The translations under genes were made by a program, and so were the position numbers. The notes below the pieces were generated by a model, which did no database searches, had not been told where the DNA came from, and saw only the letters and a program-made list of their open reading frames with translations. Source: Caballeronia turbans (GTDB taxonomy: Bacteria > Pseudomonadota > Gammaproteobacteria > Burkholderiales > Burkholderiaceae). From it: a DNA stretch of 64,000 nt. The first letter of the stretch is position 1. Each line of letters starts with the position of its first letter. Shown in pieces: positions 55,149-63,263 of the stretch. Location of the stretch: assembly GCA_001544655.2 (NCBI GenBank), contig FCOD02000016.1, forward strand, positions 62,001-126,000. The letters are read 5' to 3'.

Positions 55149-55919
55149 GTGAGTTACAAGCGCGGTCTCGCGATTGTCTTCGGTTGCGCGATTGCGGGCC
55201 TGGTTGCCTTCGCCGCGACCTATCCGCGCTTTTATTCCCCCGCCGCCGTCCCGCCTTCATCCGCCGCGGCGCCGAGCGGCGGCTCCGGCACGACGGCCGA
55301 TTCGAACGCCTCGACGCTGTCCGCGCTGGCGTCCACCGGCCCGCTCTCCTGGAGCCGCCTCACCGAAGCGCAGCATGCGGCGCTCGCACCCTTCGCGTCG
55401 CAATGGGATTCGTTCTCCGACGAGCGCAAGCAGAAGTGGCTGAAGATCGCGTCACGATTTCATCGGATGTCGCCCGAGGCTCAGAAGCATCTGCATCAGC
55501 GCATGGAGGAATGGGTGCGCCTCACGCCCGACCAGCGCAAGGTCGCGCGCGAGAACTATCAGGTTTCCAAATCGGTGCCGCCGGACAAGCGCGAAAAGGC
55601 GTGGGACGCCTATCAGAAGCTCTCCGAAGAGCAGAAGAAAAAACTGGCCGCGAGCGAGCACGTGCGCCGGCCGACGATCGTCTCCGCGCCGCCTACGGGC
55701 AAGACCGAAGTGAAGGACATCAATCGCCTCGTCACGGCGCGCGAGCAAGGGCACGCTCCCGGACATGCGGAAGGCGGATCGGGTGCGGCAGCCGCGCCGT
55801 CGGCGCCCATCTCCGGCGTGCCGACCCAACCCGCTATTCCGAACGCCGCGAGCATCGTCCCGGCCACACCGATTCCGGTATCGCCGCAACAGGCGCCTTC
55901 GATGTACAACGGCTCGTGA
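55149..55919 (+). CDS. DUF3106 domain exported/membrane-anchored protein
   Basis: A 256-residue protein with a GTG start and an N-terminal hydrophobic anchor (GLAIVFGCAIAGLVAFAATY). The DUF3106 core has repeated W/R patterns (LAPFASQWDSFSDERKQKW, WVRLTPDQRKVARENYQ, KLSEEQKKKLAAS), somewhat like periplasmic CpxP/Spy-type sensor folds in composition. The C-terminal part is Pro/Ala-rich. Its stop overlaps the start of the RDD gene (GTGA). The function is unknown. Confidence 0.82.
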   Translation: MSYKRGLAIVFGCAIAGLVAFAATYPRFYSPAAVPPSSAAAPSGGSGTTADSNASTLSALASTGPLSWSRLTEAQHAALAPFASQWDSFSDERKQKWLKIASRFHRMSPEAQKHLHQRMEEWVRLTPDQRKVARENYQVSKSVPPDKREKAWDAYQKLSEEQKKKLAASEHVRRPTIVSAPPTGKTEVKDINRLVTAREQGHAPGHAEGGSGAAAAPSAPISGVPTQPAIPNAASIVPATPIPVSPQQAPSMYNGS

Positions 55920-56437
55920 GCGCTCAGCCCGCAGTCGTCACCGTCGACCCGATGCGCGCGCCCACGCTGCGCCGCCGCCTCGCAACGATGCTCTACGAAA
56001 GCGTGATCCTCTTCGGCGTGGTGTTCCTCGCCGGCTATCTTTTCAGCACGCTCACGCAGCAACGCAACGGCCTCACGCATCACAACTGGCTGATGTCGTG
56101 GATCGGCATCGTGCTCGCGGCCTACTTCGTGTATTTCTGGACGCACGGCGGCCAGACCCTGCCGATGAAGACCTGGCGCGTCAAGGTCGTCGATGCGCAG
56201 GGCCAGCCCGTCGGACCCGCGCGCGCGTTCGCGCGCTACGTGCTCGCGTGGCTGTGGTTCCTGCCGCCGCTCGCGCTGCATCCGCTCTTCTCCCTCGCCG
56301 TACCGCAGACGCTCGCCGTCTTCGCGGCGTGGGTCGCGCTGTGGGCCGCCGCCGTGTGGCTCGATCCGGCGCGCCAGTTCCTCCATGATCGCCTCGCCGG
56401 CACGCGCATCGTCGCAGTACAACGTCCTGCCAAGTAA
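55916..56437 (+). CDS. RDD family membrane protein
   Basis: A 173-residue protein with an RDD domain: an Arg in the first helix region (TLRRRLATMLYESVILFGVV) and Asp residues late in the domain (FLHDRLAGTRIV), plus four membrane segments. RDD proteins may be transporters or assembly factors. The start is GTG overlapping the DUF3106 stop. The preceding three genes and this one form a compact unit. Confidence 0.83.
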   Translation: MSAQPAVVTVDPMRAPTLRRRLATMLYESVILFGVVFLAGYLFSTLTQQRNGLTHHNWLMSWIGIVLAAYFVYFWTHGGQTLPMKTWRVKVVDAQGQPVGPARAFARYVLAWLWFLPPLALHPLFSLAVPQTLAVFAAWVALWAAAVWLDPARQFLHDRLAGTRIVAVQRPAK

Positions 56438-56516
56438 TAAGAACTTCTCGTGACTGTCACGGCTCGGTCACAGCCGCATGGCGCAATGCGCATACCGAAA
56501 CCCGATGCGCGAGCCA

Positions 56517-57497
56517 ATGGCCTTCAACTCGTCAGTTCACCCGGCAATCGACCCGCCCTCCCCCTTCAGCTTCGACAATAGCGAGCGCACCGGTCCCTTC
56601 GCACTGCGATCCGAGTCCACCGAATCATCCGAGTCTGCTTCCGCTGGCGCGCCGGGCTTGTCCGACTCGCGCGCCACGGCGTCCGTCCATCACGACGATC
56701 TCGCTGATTCGGCCGATAAGCCGCACCGGTATCGCACGATCTGGCTCTCGGACATCCATCTCGGTTCCGGCGGCTGCCAGGCGCACTATCTCCTCGATTT
56801 CCTTCGGCACCACGAATCGGAATATCTGTACCTCGTCGGCGACATCATCGACGGATGGCAATTGCGCAAAGGCTGGTTCTGGCCGCAGGCGCATAACGAC
56901 GTCGTGCAGAAGATCCTGCGCAAGGCGCGCAAGGGCACGCAGGTCGTCTACATCCCCGGCAACCACGATGAAGCCGCGCGGCAGTTCTGCGATCTCGCGT
57001 TCGGCGACATCCACGTGCGCGGCGAGGCCTTCCACACGACCCTTGCGGGCAAGCGCCTGTGGATCGTACACGGCGATCTCTTCGACGGCGTGATCCAGCA
57101 CGCAAAATGGCTCGCCTATCTCGGCGACACCGCCTACACGGCGATCCTGCTGCTCAACCGCTGGTTCAATCGCGTGCGCACGAGGCTCGGCTTCAATTAC
57201 TGGTCGCTGTCGCAGTACCTGAAGCATCAGGTGAAGAACGCGGTGAACTTCATTTCCCAGTTCGAACGCGTGATGACCGACGAAGCACGCCGCCGCGGCT
57301 GCGACGGCGTCGTATGCGGGCACATCCACAAGGCCGAGATCCGCGACATCGACGGCATTCTCTACTGCAACGACGGCGACTGGGTCGAGAGTCTCTCGGC
57401 GCTCGTCGAAACCTATGACGGCGAACTGAAGGTCGTCTACTGGACCGTGATGCGCTCGCCGGAAGCGCGCCTGACGCGCACACGCGCGACCGTCTAG
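56517..57497 (+). CDS. LpxH-like metallophosphoesterase
   Basis: A calcineurin-like phosphoesterase of about 326 residues (339 if the ATG at 56478 is used). A variable, Ser-rich N-terminal ~65 residues precede the enzyme domain, which has SDIHLGSGG, VGDIIDGW, PGNHDE, VHGDLFDG and CGHIHKAEI. This family is similar to UDP-2,3-diacylglucosamine hydrolase, but a true lpxH is already present at 2 kb, so this enzyme probably acts on another lipid or nucleotide. A GT4 glycosyltransferase follows 15 bases later. Confidence 0.83.
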   Translation: MAFNSSVHPAIDPPSPFSFDNSERTGPFALRSESTESSESASAGAPGLSDSRATASVHHDDLADSADKPHRYRTIWLSDIHLGSGGCQAHYLLDFLRHHESEYLYLVGDIIDGWQLRKGWFWPQAHNDVVQKILRKARKGTQVVYIPGNHDEAARQFCDLAFGDIHVRGEAFHTTLAGKRLWIVHGDLFDGVIQHAKWLAYLGDTAYTAILLLNRWFNRVRTRLGFNYWSLSQYLKHQVKNAVNFISQFERVMTDEARRRGCDGVVCGHIHKAEIRDIDGILYCNDGDWVESLSALVETYDGELKVVYWTVMRSPEARLTRTRATV

Positions 57498-57512
57498 CCA
57501 TCGCGCCACGCC

Positions 57513-58577
57513 ATGACAGGCAACACCAACTCTGGGCCGCATCCGATGAAAATCATGATCGTTACCGACGCATGGGAGCCGCAGGTCAATGGCGTCGTGC
57601 GCACTCTCACGCAAACGACGAAGGAACTCACCGCGCTCGGTCATCGCGTGGAGTTGCTCACGCCGCTCGAATTCAGAACGATTCCTTGCCCGACCTATCC
57701 CGAGATTCGCCTGTCGCTGCTGCCGGGCCGGCGCGTCGCCGAGCGTATCGACGCATTCGCGCCGGACGCGCTGCATATCGCGACGGAAGGCCCGCTCGGG
57801 CTCGCTGCGCGCTCGTATGCGCTGCGTCACAAGCTGCCGTTCACGACCGCATATCACACGCGTTTTCCGGAGTATGTGAAAGCGCGCTTCGGCATTCCGC
57901 TCGCGATGACGTATCGCTTTCTGCACTGGTTCCATCGCGACTCGCAGGCGGTGATGGCGCCGACGCCCGTCGTCAAGAGCGACCTCGAACGCTTCGGCTT
58001 CGATAACGTCGTGCTGTGGACGCGCGGCGTCGATCTCGACATCTTTCGTCCAATGGACTCGAAGGTGCTCGACACCGCGCGGCCGATCTTTTTGTATGTC
58101 GGGCGCGTCGCGGTCGAGAAGAACGTCGAGGCGTTTCTGAAGCTCGATCTGCCCGGTTCGAAGTGGGTCGCGGGCGAAGGCCCGGCGCTCGCGGAGCTGA
58201 AGTCGCGCTACACGAACGTCAACTATCTCGGCGTGCTGTCGCAGCCGGAGCTGGCGAAAGTCTACGCGGCGGCGGACGTATTCGTCTTTCCGAGCCGCAC
58301 CGATACCTTCGGCCTGGTGCTGCTCGAAGCGATGTCCTGCGGCACGCCGGTCGCGGCGTATCCGGTGACGGGCCCGATCGACGTGCTCGGCGAACACGGC
58401 CCGGGCGCGCTCGACGAGGATCTGCGCGAAGCCTGCCTGCAAGCGCTGAAGATCGAGCGCGCCGATGCGCGCGCGTGGGCCGAGCGCTTCTCGTGGCGCG
58501 CGGCGTCGGAGCAGTTCGCCTCGCATCTTCGGCAGTTCGAGTCGCGCGCCGCCAGTTCGGACCGGGCGGCCGCATGA
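57513..58577 (+). CDS. GT4-family glycosyltransferase
   Basis: A 354-residue GT-B-fold glycosyltransferase of family 4. The N-terminal acceptor domain opens MKIMIVTDAWEPQVNGVVRT (an ATG 11 codons downstream of the chosen start). The donor domain has FLYVGRVAVEKN and the EX7E-like motif in RTDTFGLVLLEAMSCGTPVA. It resembles GDP-mannose-dependent or glycolipid-forming transferases; donor and acceptor cannot be told. Its stop overlaps the dagK start (ATGA), linking it to lipid metabolism. Confidence 0.85.
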   Translation: MTGNTNSGPHPMKIMIVTDAWEPQVNGVVRTLTQTTKELTALGHRVELLTPLEFRTIPCPTYPEIRLSLLPGRRVAERIDAFAPDALHIATEGPLGLAARSYALRHKLPFTTAYHTRFPEYVKARFGIPLAMTYRFLHWFHRDSQAVMAPTPVVKSDLERFGFDNVVLWTRGVDLDIFRPMDSKVLDTARPIFLYVGRVAVEKNVEAFLKLDLPGSKWVAGEGPALAELKSRYTNVNYLGVLSQPELAKVYAAADVFVFPSRTDTFGLVLLEAMSCGTPVAAYPVTGPIDVLGEHGPGALDEDLREACLQALKIERADARAWAERFSWRAASEQFASHLRQFESRAASSDRAAA

Positions 58578-59128
58578 CGCGACGCGCCGTGGCGCAGGAG
58601 AAAGCCGAAGCGAACGCGCGCGCCGGGTCGTACGCGGCGGCCCGCGCGCACGATCCGTTCGACGACGACATTGAAGAGATCGACGATACGCCGTCTCAGC
58701 CGACCGAGCCGCTCGGCCCCGACGACCTGCCCTTCAATCCGTACAAGGGCAACCGCGGCTTCACGCGCGCGTGGCACGCGATGAAGAATTCGCTCTACGG
58801 CTTTCGCGTCGCGATCCGCGAGGAAAGCGCGTTTCGGCAGGAGCTGACGCTGGCCGCGATCCTGCTGCCATGCAGCCTCTTCGTACCGGTCGCGCCGGTC
58901 GAGCGCGCGGCGCTGATCGCGTCGGTGCTGCTGGTGCTCATCGTCGAATTGCTCAACTCGAGCGTCGAGGCGGCGATCGACCGCATTTCGCTCGAACGCC
59001 ACGAACTGTCGAAGCGGGCCAAGGATTTCGGCAGCGCGGCGGTGATGGTCGCGCTCGGCGTCTGCGTCATCACGTGGGGCCTGATTGTGTGGCCGCTTGC
59101 ATCCGCGTGGCTCGCGCGTATCTTATAA
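58574..59128 (+). CDS. dgkA: Diacylglycerol kinase
   Basis: A 184-residue protein whose C-terminal ~120 residues are a prokaryotic diacylglycerol kinase: NSLYGFRVAIREESAFRQEL, three membrane helices and the ELLNSSVEAAIDR signature. It phosphorylates diacylglycerol to phosphatidic acid. An N-terminal extension of about 60 acidic, Pro-rich residues (FDDDIEEIDDTPSQP) is not part of the E. coli enzyme. It overlaps the glycosyltransferase gene. Confidence 0.9.
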   Translation: MTRRAVAQEKAEANARAGSYAAARAHDPFDDDIEEIDDTPSQPTEPLGPDDLPFNPYKGNRGFTRAWHAMKNSLYGFRVAIREESAFRQELTLAAILLPCSLFVPVAPVERAALIASVLLVLIVELLNSSVEAAIDRISLERHELSKRAKDFGSAAVMVALGVCVITWGLIVWPLASAWLARIL

Positions 59129-59271
59129 AAGAGAGGAGCCGCGCGCAAAGCCCGCGTCCGTGCAGCCGAACGACCGGTTTATAATCGTCCGACATTCTCA
59201 AAAATAGCAACGGAGCGGCCGCGCGAACGCTCATCCCGAGCCGACGCGGCCCGATCCCAAGGTCGGACGAC

Positions 59272-59997
59272 ATGGAAGCCAAACCACCCCGCCGCACCCG
59301 CGAACGGATACTCGAGCTGTCGCTGAAGTTGTTCAACGATATCGGCGAGCCGAACGTCACCACGACGACGATCGCCGAAGAGATGGAAATCAGTCCGGGT
59401 AACCTGTACTACCATTTCCGCAACAAAGACGACATCATCAACAGCATCTTCGCGCAGTTCGAGCAGCAGATTCAGAAGCGCCTGCGCTTTCCTGACGATC
59501 ATCGCCCGACGATCGACGAGATGTGGTCGTATCTGCAATACATGGCGGATTTCCTCTGGACTTACCGCTTCCTGTATCGCGACCTGAACGACCTGCTCGC
59601 GCGCAACCGCACGCTGGAAACGCACTTTAAGCAGATCATCACGCACAAGGTGCACTTCGCGAGCCAGTTGTGCGAGGCGCTCGTCGCCGATCAGGAAATG
59701 GTCGCGACGCCCGAAGAGATCAAGGTGATCGCGACCAATATCGGCGTGATCGCCACGTACTGGCTTTCGTACCAGTACGTGATGAATCCGCGCAAGTACA
59801 ACGATCAGGAAGCGATCCGCGCCGAGCTGCATCAGGCGAGCCTGCATATCATCTCGATCATGGCGCCGTATCTGCGCGGACGCTCGCGCCAGTTATTCGA
59901 TGACCTCGTTTCCGGTAAGCTTCCGAAGCGCGAGTATGCGGACTTCCTGCCGCCGCGCGACGAGGTATCGAAGACCGAAACAAAGGATTCCAGATAA
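59272..59997 (+). CDS. TetR/AcrR family transcriptional regulator
   Basis: A 241-residue regulator. The N-terminal helix-turn-helix domain (RERILELSLKLFNDIGEPNV, then IAEEMEISPGNLYYHF) is typical TetR. A long ligand-binding domain follows. The start of the next gene abuts its stop (TAAATG), so it is co-transcribed with the LOG gene. A TATAAT at 59180 may belong to its promoter. The ligand is unknown. Confidence 0.88.
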   Translation: MEAKPPRRTRERILELSLKLFNDIGEPNVTTTTIAEEMEISPGNLYYHFRNKDDIINSIFAQFEQQIQKRLRFPDDHRPTIDEMWSYLQYMADFLWTYRFLYRDLNDLLARNRTLETHFKQIITHKVHFASQLCEALVADQEMVATPEEIKVIATNIGVIATYWLSYQYVMNPRKYNDQEAIRAELHQASLHIISIMAPYLRGRSRQLFDDLVSGKLPKREYADFLPPRDEVSKTETKDSR

Positions 59998-60582
59998 ATG
60001 AAGGCAGTATGTGTCTATTGCGGCTCCTCGAACGGAGCCCGCCCCGTCTATGCGCAAGCGGCCAAGGCGTTCGGCCGCGCGCTCGTCGAGAACGATCTTT
60101 CGCTCGTGTATGGCGGCGGCCGCGTCGGACTGATGGGCCTCATCGCCGATGAAGTGCTCGCCGCGGGCGGCCGCGCAGTGGGCGTGATTCCCGAGCTGCT
60201 GCTCGCGAAGGAAGTCGGCCATACCGATCTTACCGAACTGCACGTCGTGCCCGATATGCACGAGCGCAAGAAGAAAATGGCCGACCTCTCCGATGCGTTC
60301 GTCGCGATGCCGGGCGGCGTCGGCACGTTCGAGGAGTTTTTCGAGGTCTACACGTGGGCGCAGCTCGGATATCACCAGAAGCCGGTCGGCCTGCTGGACG
60401 TGAACGGCTACTTCGATCCCCTTTTGGCGATGCTGCGCCATACCGTCGAAGAAGGTTTCATGCGGGCGCCGTATCTCGACATGATCCAGGTCGCCGCCGA
60501 ACCCGCCGAGATGATCGGCAAACTCGCGCGCTACATTCCGCCCGCGAACGACAAGTGGTCCGAAAAGCGCAACGCCGTCTAA
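59998..60582 (+). CDS. LOG family protein (cytokinin riboside monophosphate phosphoribohydrolase type)
   Basis: A 194-residue Rossmann-fold protein with the LOG motifs PGGVGTFEEFFE and SLVYGGGRVGLMG. LOG proteins cleave nucleoside 5'-monophosphates to base and ribose-5-phosphate; in plant-associated bacteria some make active cytokinins. The bacterial role here may be purine metabolism instead. It is directly downstream of the TetR gene, and an SDR gene follows after ten bases. Confidence 0.88.
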   Translation: MKAVCVYCGSSNGARPVYAQAAKAFGRALVENDLSLVYGGGRVGLMGLIADEVLAAGGRAVGVIPELLLAKEVGHTDLTELHVVPDMHERKKKMADLSDAFVAMPGGVGTFEEFFEVYTWAQLGYHQKPVGLLDVNGYFDPLLAMLRHTVEEGFMRAPYLDMIQVAAEPAEMIGKLARYIPPANDKWSEKRNAV

Positions 60583-60592
60583 GGAACAGCGA

Positions 60593-61339
60593 ATGTCCAA
60601 AGTCATCCTGATTACCGGCGCAAGCCGTGGCATCGGCCGCTCGGCCGCGGTGCTCGCGGGCGCGCGCGGCTGGTCCGTCGGCGTGAACTATGCGTCGAAC
60701 GCGGCCGCCGCCGATGAAACCGTCGCAGCCGTGCAGGCGGCGGGCGGCAAGGCGATCGCCATCCACGGCGACGTGAGCGACGAAGCCGCGATCATCGCGA
60801 TGTTCGATGCGACCGAAAAGGCGTTCGGCAAGATCGATGGCGTCGTGAACAACGCGGGCATCGTCGCGCCCGGATCGGCGCTCGCGGACATGGACATCGC
60901 GCGCATGAAGCGCATCTTCGACATCAACGTGCTCGGCGCGTACCTGTGCGCGCGCGAGGCGGCGCGCCGCATGTCGAGTTCGCGCGGCGGCAGGGGCGGA
61001 TCGCTCGTGAACGTTTCGTCGGCAGCGGCGCGGCTGGGCGGTGCCGGTGAATACGTGGACTACGCGGGATCGAAAGGCGCGATCGATACGCTGACCATCG
61101 GGCTCGCGAAGGAATTGGGACGTGAAGGCGTGCGCGTCAACGCCATCCGTCCGGGCCTGATCGAAACGGACATTCACGCGAGCGGCGGCAAGCCCGACCG
61201 CGCCCAGGTGCTCGGTGTGACGACGCCCATCGGCCGTCCGGGCACGGCGGATGAAGTCGGCGAGTCGATCGTGTGGCTGCTTTCGGATGCGTCGTCGTAT
61301 GTGACGGGGGCGCTGCTCGACGTCGCGGGCGGGCGCTGA
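60593..61339 (+). CDS. SDR family oxidoreductase
   Basis: A 248-residue classical short-chain dehydrogenase. The cofactor motif TGASRGIGRSAA, NNAG and the catalytic YxxxK (YAGSK) with an upstream Ser (NVSSAAARLG) are all present. It looks close to glucose-1-dehydrogenase or FabG-like members. The substrate is unknown. It is the last gene of the TetR-LOG-SDR unit. Confidence 0.87.
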   Translation: MSKVILITGASRGIGRSAAVLAGARGWSVGVNYASNAAAADETVAAVQAAGGKAIAIHGDVSDEAAIIAMFDATEKAFGKIDGVVNNAGIVAPGSALADMDIARMKRIFDINVLGAYLCAREAARRMSSSRGGRGGSLVNVSSAAARLGGAGEYVDYAGSKGAIDTLTIGLAKELGREGVRVNAIRPGLIETDIHASGGKPDRAQVLGVTTPIGRPGTADEVGESIVWLLSDASSYVTGALLDVAGGR

Positions 61340-61413
61340 TCGAATCAAAGCCGACTCAGACTAAGCGGATGCGCGACGAAAGACTCTCGACGGAGTTCTA
61401 GAACGCGCGACGC

Positions 61414-61992
61414 TCAGAACCCGCCGTGCTTCGCCAGCCACGCTTCTTCCTCAGCCGACATCTGCCGCCCGAGAATCCGGTTGCGATGCGGAAAGCGTCC
61501 GAATCGTTCGATCACCTCCGCGTGCTCCAGCGCCGATTCGTAAAAACTCGAAACGCCCGTCTCGTCTTTTAGTTTTCTGAAGAGCCGCAACGATTCGCGT
61601 TGGCTTTCGGGCGCTTCGTCATGCTCGAACGGCATGTAGGCGAACGCGCGGTGATACGCGCTCGGCAGGCGCAGATCGTCGCCGCGCTCGACCAGCGTCC
61701 GCGCCAGCGCAAGCGCGCGGCTGTCGCCCGCAAACGCGCGCGGCGTGTTCCGATAGCAATTGCGCGACAGTTGATCGAGCAGCACGATCAACGCGAGCGT
61801 GCCGAGCGGCGTGCGCTCCCAATCCTGCAAGCCGCCCACCTGCGCCGCTTCCAGCAACGAGCCGAACCGCTCGGCAAGCAGCGAATCGAAAGCGCGCTTT
61901 TTCCGCCACCACAGTTTGCGATCCGCTCCGAACTCCGCAGAACCCGGCTCACCAAACCAGAGATCGAGCACCGCCTGAGCGCGCGGATCCAT
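61414..61992 (-). CDS. DUF924 family protein
   Basis: A 192-residue, helical DUF924 protein. Family blocks are LDLWFGEPGS, WWRKKRAFD, LGTLALIVLLDQLSRN and YMPFEHDEAPESQRES. The DQxxRN and PFEHxE motifs are conserved but no activity is established. It starts three bases after the stop of the AlaX-type gene and is probably co-transcribed with it. Confidence 0.85.
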   Translation of the reverse strand: MDPRAQAVLDLWFGEPGSAEFGADRKLWWRKKRAFDSLLAERFGSLLEAAQVGGLQDWERTPLGTLALIVLLDQLSRNCYRNTPRAFAGDSRALALARTLVERGDDLRLPSAYHRAFAYMPFEHDEAPESQRESLRLFRKLKDETGVSSFYESALEHAEVIERFGRFPHRNRILGRQMSAEEEAWLAKHGGF

Positions 61993-61994
61993 GC

Positions 61995-62726
61995 TCAAAC
62001 CAGTTCGAGCACGAGACGCCGCGTGCGCGCGCTCTTCTTCTCCAGTTTCGCGATGCGCAGTGCGCCGATCTCCCCGGTATTGCGCACATGCGTGCCGCCG
62101 CACGGCTGCAAATCCACATTCTCGATGCGCAACAGGCGCACGCGGCCGAGGCCCATCGGCGGCTTCACGCTCATCGTGCGCACGAGTTCGGGGCGCGCGG
62201 CCATCTCGTCGTCGGTGATCCATTCGGTCTGCACGTCGTGCGCGCCGCCGACCAGTGCGTTCAGCTTCGCTTCCACGGCTTCGCGTTCGATTGGCTCGAC
62301 CGTCGCCAGATCGAGGCGCGCGTAATCGGTCGTGATGCTGCAGCCGTCGACCGGAAACGGCAGCACCGCGCAGATCAGATGGCTCGCGGTATGCAGGCGC
62401 ATATGCCGATAACGCCGCGCCCAGTCGACCTCCGCGCTCACCGTGTCGCCGACCGCGAACTTCGCCAGCGCGTCGTCCTGACCCGGCGCGGGCACATGCA
62501 CGGCGTCATCCGGCGTCGCGCCTTCGAACTTCGCCTTGCGCGTATCGGCAATGGCGATGACCGTGCCGTCCGCGAGCGTCAGCGTGCCGGCGTCGCCGGC
62601 CTGCCCCCCGCCGAGCGGATAGAACACGGTCCGATCGAGGTGGATGCCCTGCTCGTCGATGGCGGTGACGGTCGCGTCGCAACGCGTCAGATAGGCATCC
62701 TCGCGAAAGAGTGCGCGTGTGCTCAT
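61995..62726 (-). CDS. Alanyl-tRNA editing protein (AlaX type)
   Basis: A 243-residue free-standing editing domain related to the AlaRS editing and C-terminal region. The zinc ligands are in RLHTASHLI and QPCGGTHVRNTGEIG, and the N-terminal OB-like part (YPLGGGQAGDAG) matches AlaX-M/L. It removes serine or glycine wrongly attached to tRNA-Ala. It is upstream of the DUF924 gene. Confidence 0.92.
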   Translation of the reverse strand: MSTRALFREDAYLTRCDATVTAIDEQGIHLDRTVFYPLGGGQAGDAGTLTLADGTVIAIADTRKAKFEGATPDDAVHVPAPGQDDALAKFAVGDTVSAEVDWARRYRHMRLHTASHLICAVLPFPVDGCSITTDYARLDLATVEPIEREAVEAKLNALVGGAHDVQTEWITDDEMAARPELVRTMSVKPPMGLGRVRLLRIENVDLQPCGGTHVRNTGEIGALRIAKLEKKSARTRRLVLELV

Positions 62727-62832
62727 GTCTCTTATTCCTTGCTGTATTCGGGGATGGGCGCCTCCAGCACGCCGCCGACCGAACATGATGCAGCAGATAC
62801 GGCCCCGTCGAACCGATACAAAACGGCGCGAA

Positions 62833-63246
62833 TCAACCGGGACGGTTGCGCATCCAGTCGGCGGTGTCGAAGAAGGACGTCAGAAGGCGCTCGCGCAAGG
62901 ATTCGTCGAGGCCGATGTCCTCCATCGCCCACGCCATGCAGCGCAGCCACTGATCGCGCTCGCCCGATGCAATCGCGAACGGCAGATGCCGCGCCCGCAA
63001 TCGCGGATGCCCGAAGCGGTCGATGTAGTGATCCGGCCCGCCCATCCAGCCGCACAGGAACCAGAAGGTCTTGTTGCGGGAATTGTCGAGCGTGGGCGGA
63101 TGCAGCGCGCGAATGCCCGCGAATTCGGGCTCGAGATCCATCAGGTCGTAGAAACGGTCGACGAGCGCGCGCACGCGCTCCTCGCCGCCGATCAGCTCGA
63201 AAGCGGTCGGCTTTTGCCCTTCGTCTTCAGGAGTTACGTCGGTCAT
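62833..63246 (-). CDS. Group 2 truncated haemoglobin
   Basis: A 137-residue 2-on-2 haemoglobin (trHbO type). The family block FWFLCGWMGGPDHYIDRFGH, then PRLRARHLPFAI with the proximal His, and the Trp in WLRCMAW (G8) are present. It binds oxygen or nitric oxide and may protect against nitrosative or oxidative stress. It is 17 bases upstream of the permease fragment's stop on the same strand. Confidence 0.9.
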   Translation of the reverse strand: MTDVTPEDEGQKPTAFELIGGEERVRALVDRFYDLMDLEPEFAGIRALHPPTLDNSRNKTFWFLCGWMGGPDHYIDRFGHPRLRARHLPFAIASGERDQWLRCMAWAMEDIGLDESLRERLLTSFFDTADWMRNRPG

Positions 63247-63263
63247 TGCTCAGATTCGGAAAA

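Noticed and set aside
59180-59185. TATAAT before the TetR gene as a full promoter.
   Set aside because: No acceptable -35 element at 16-18 bases; kept only as a remark in the TetR entry.
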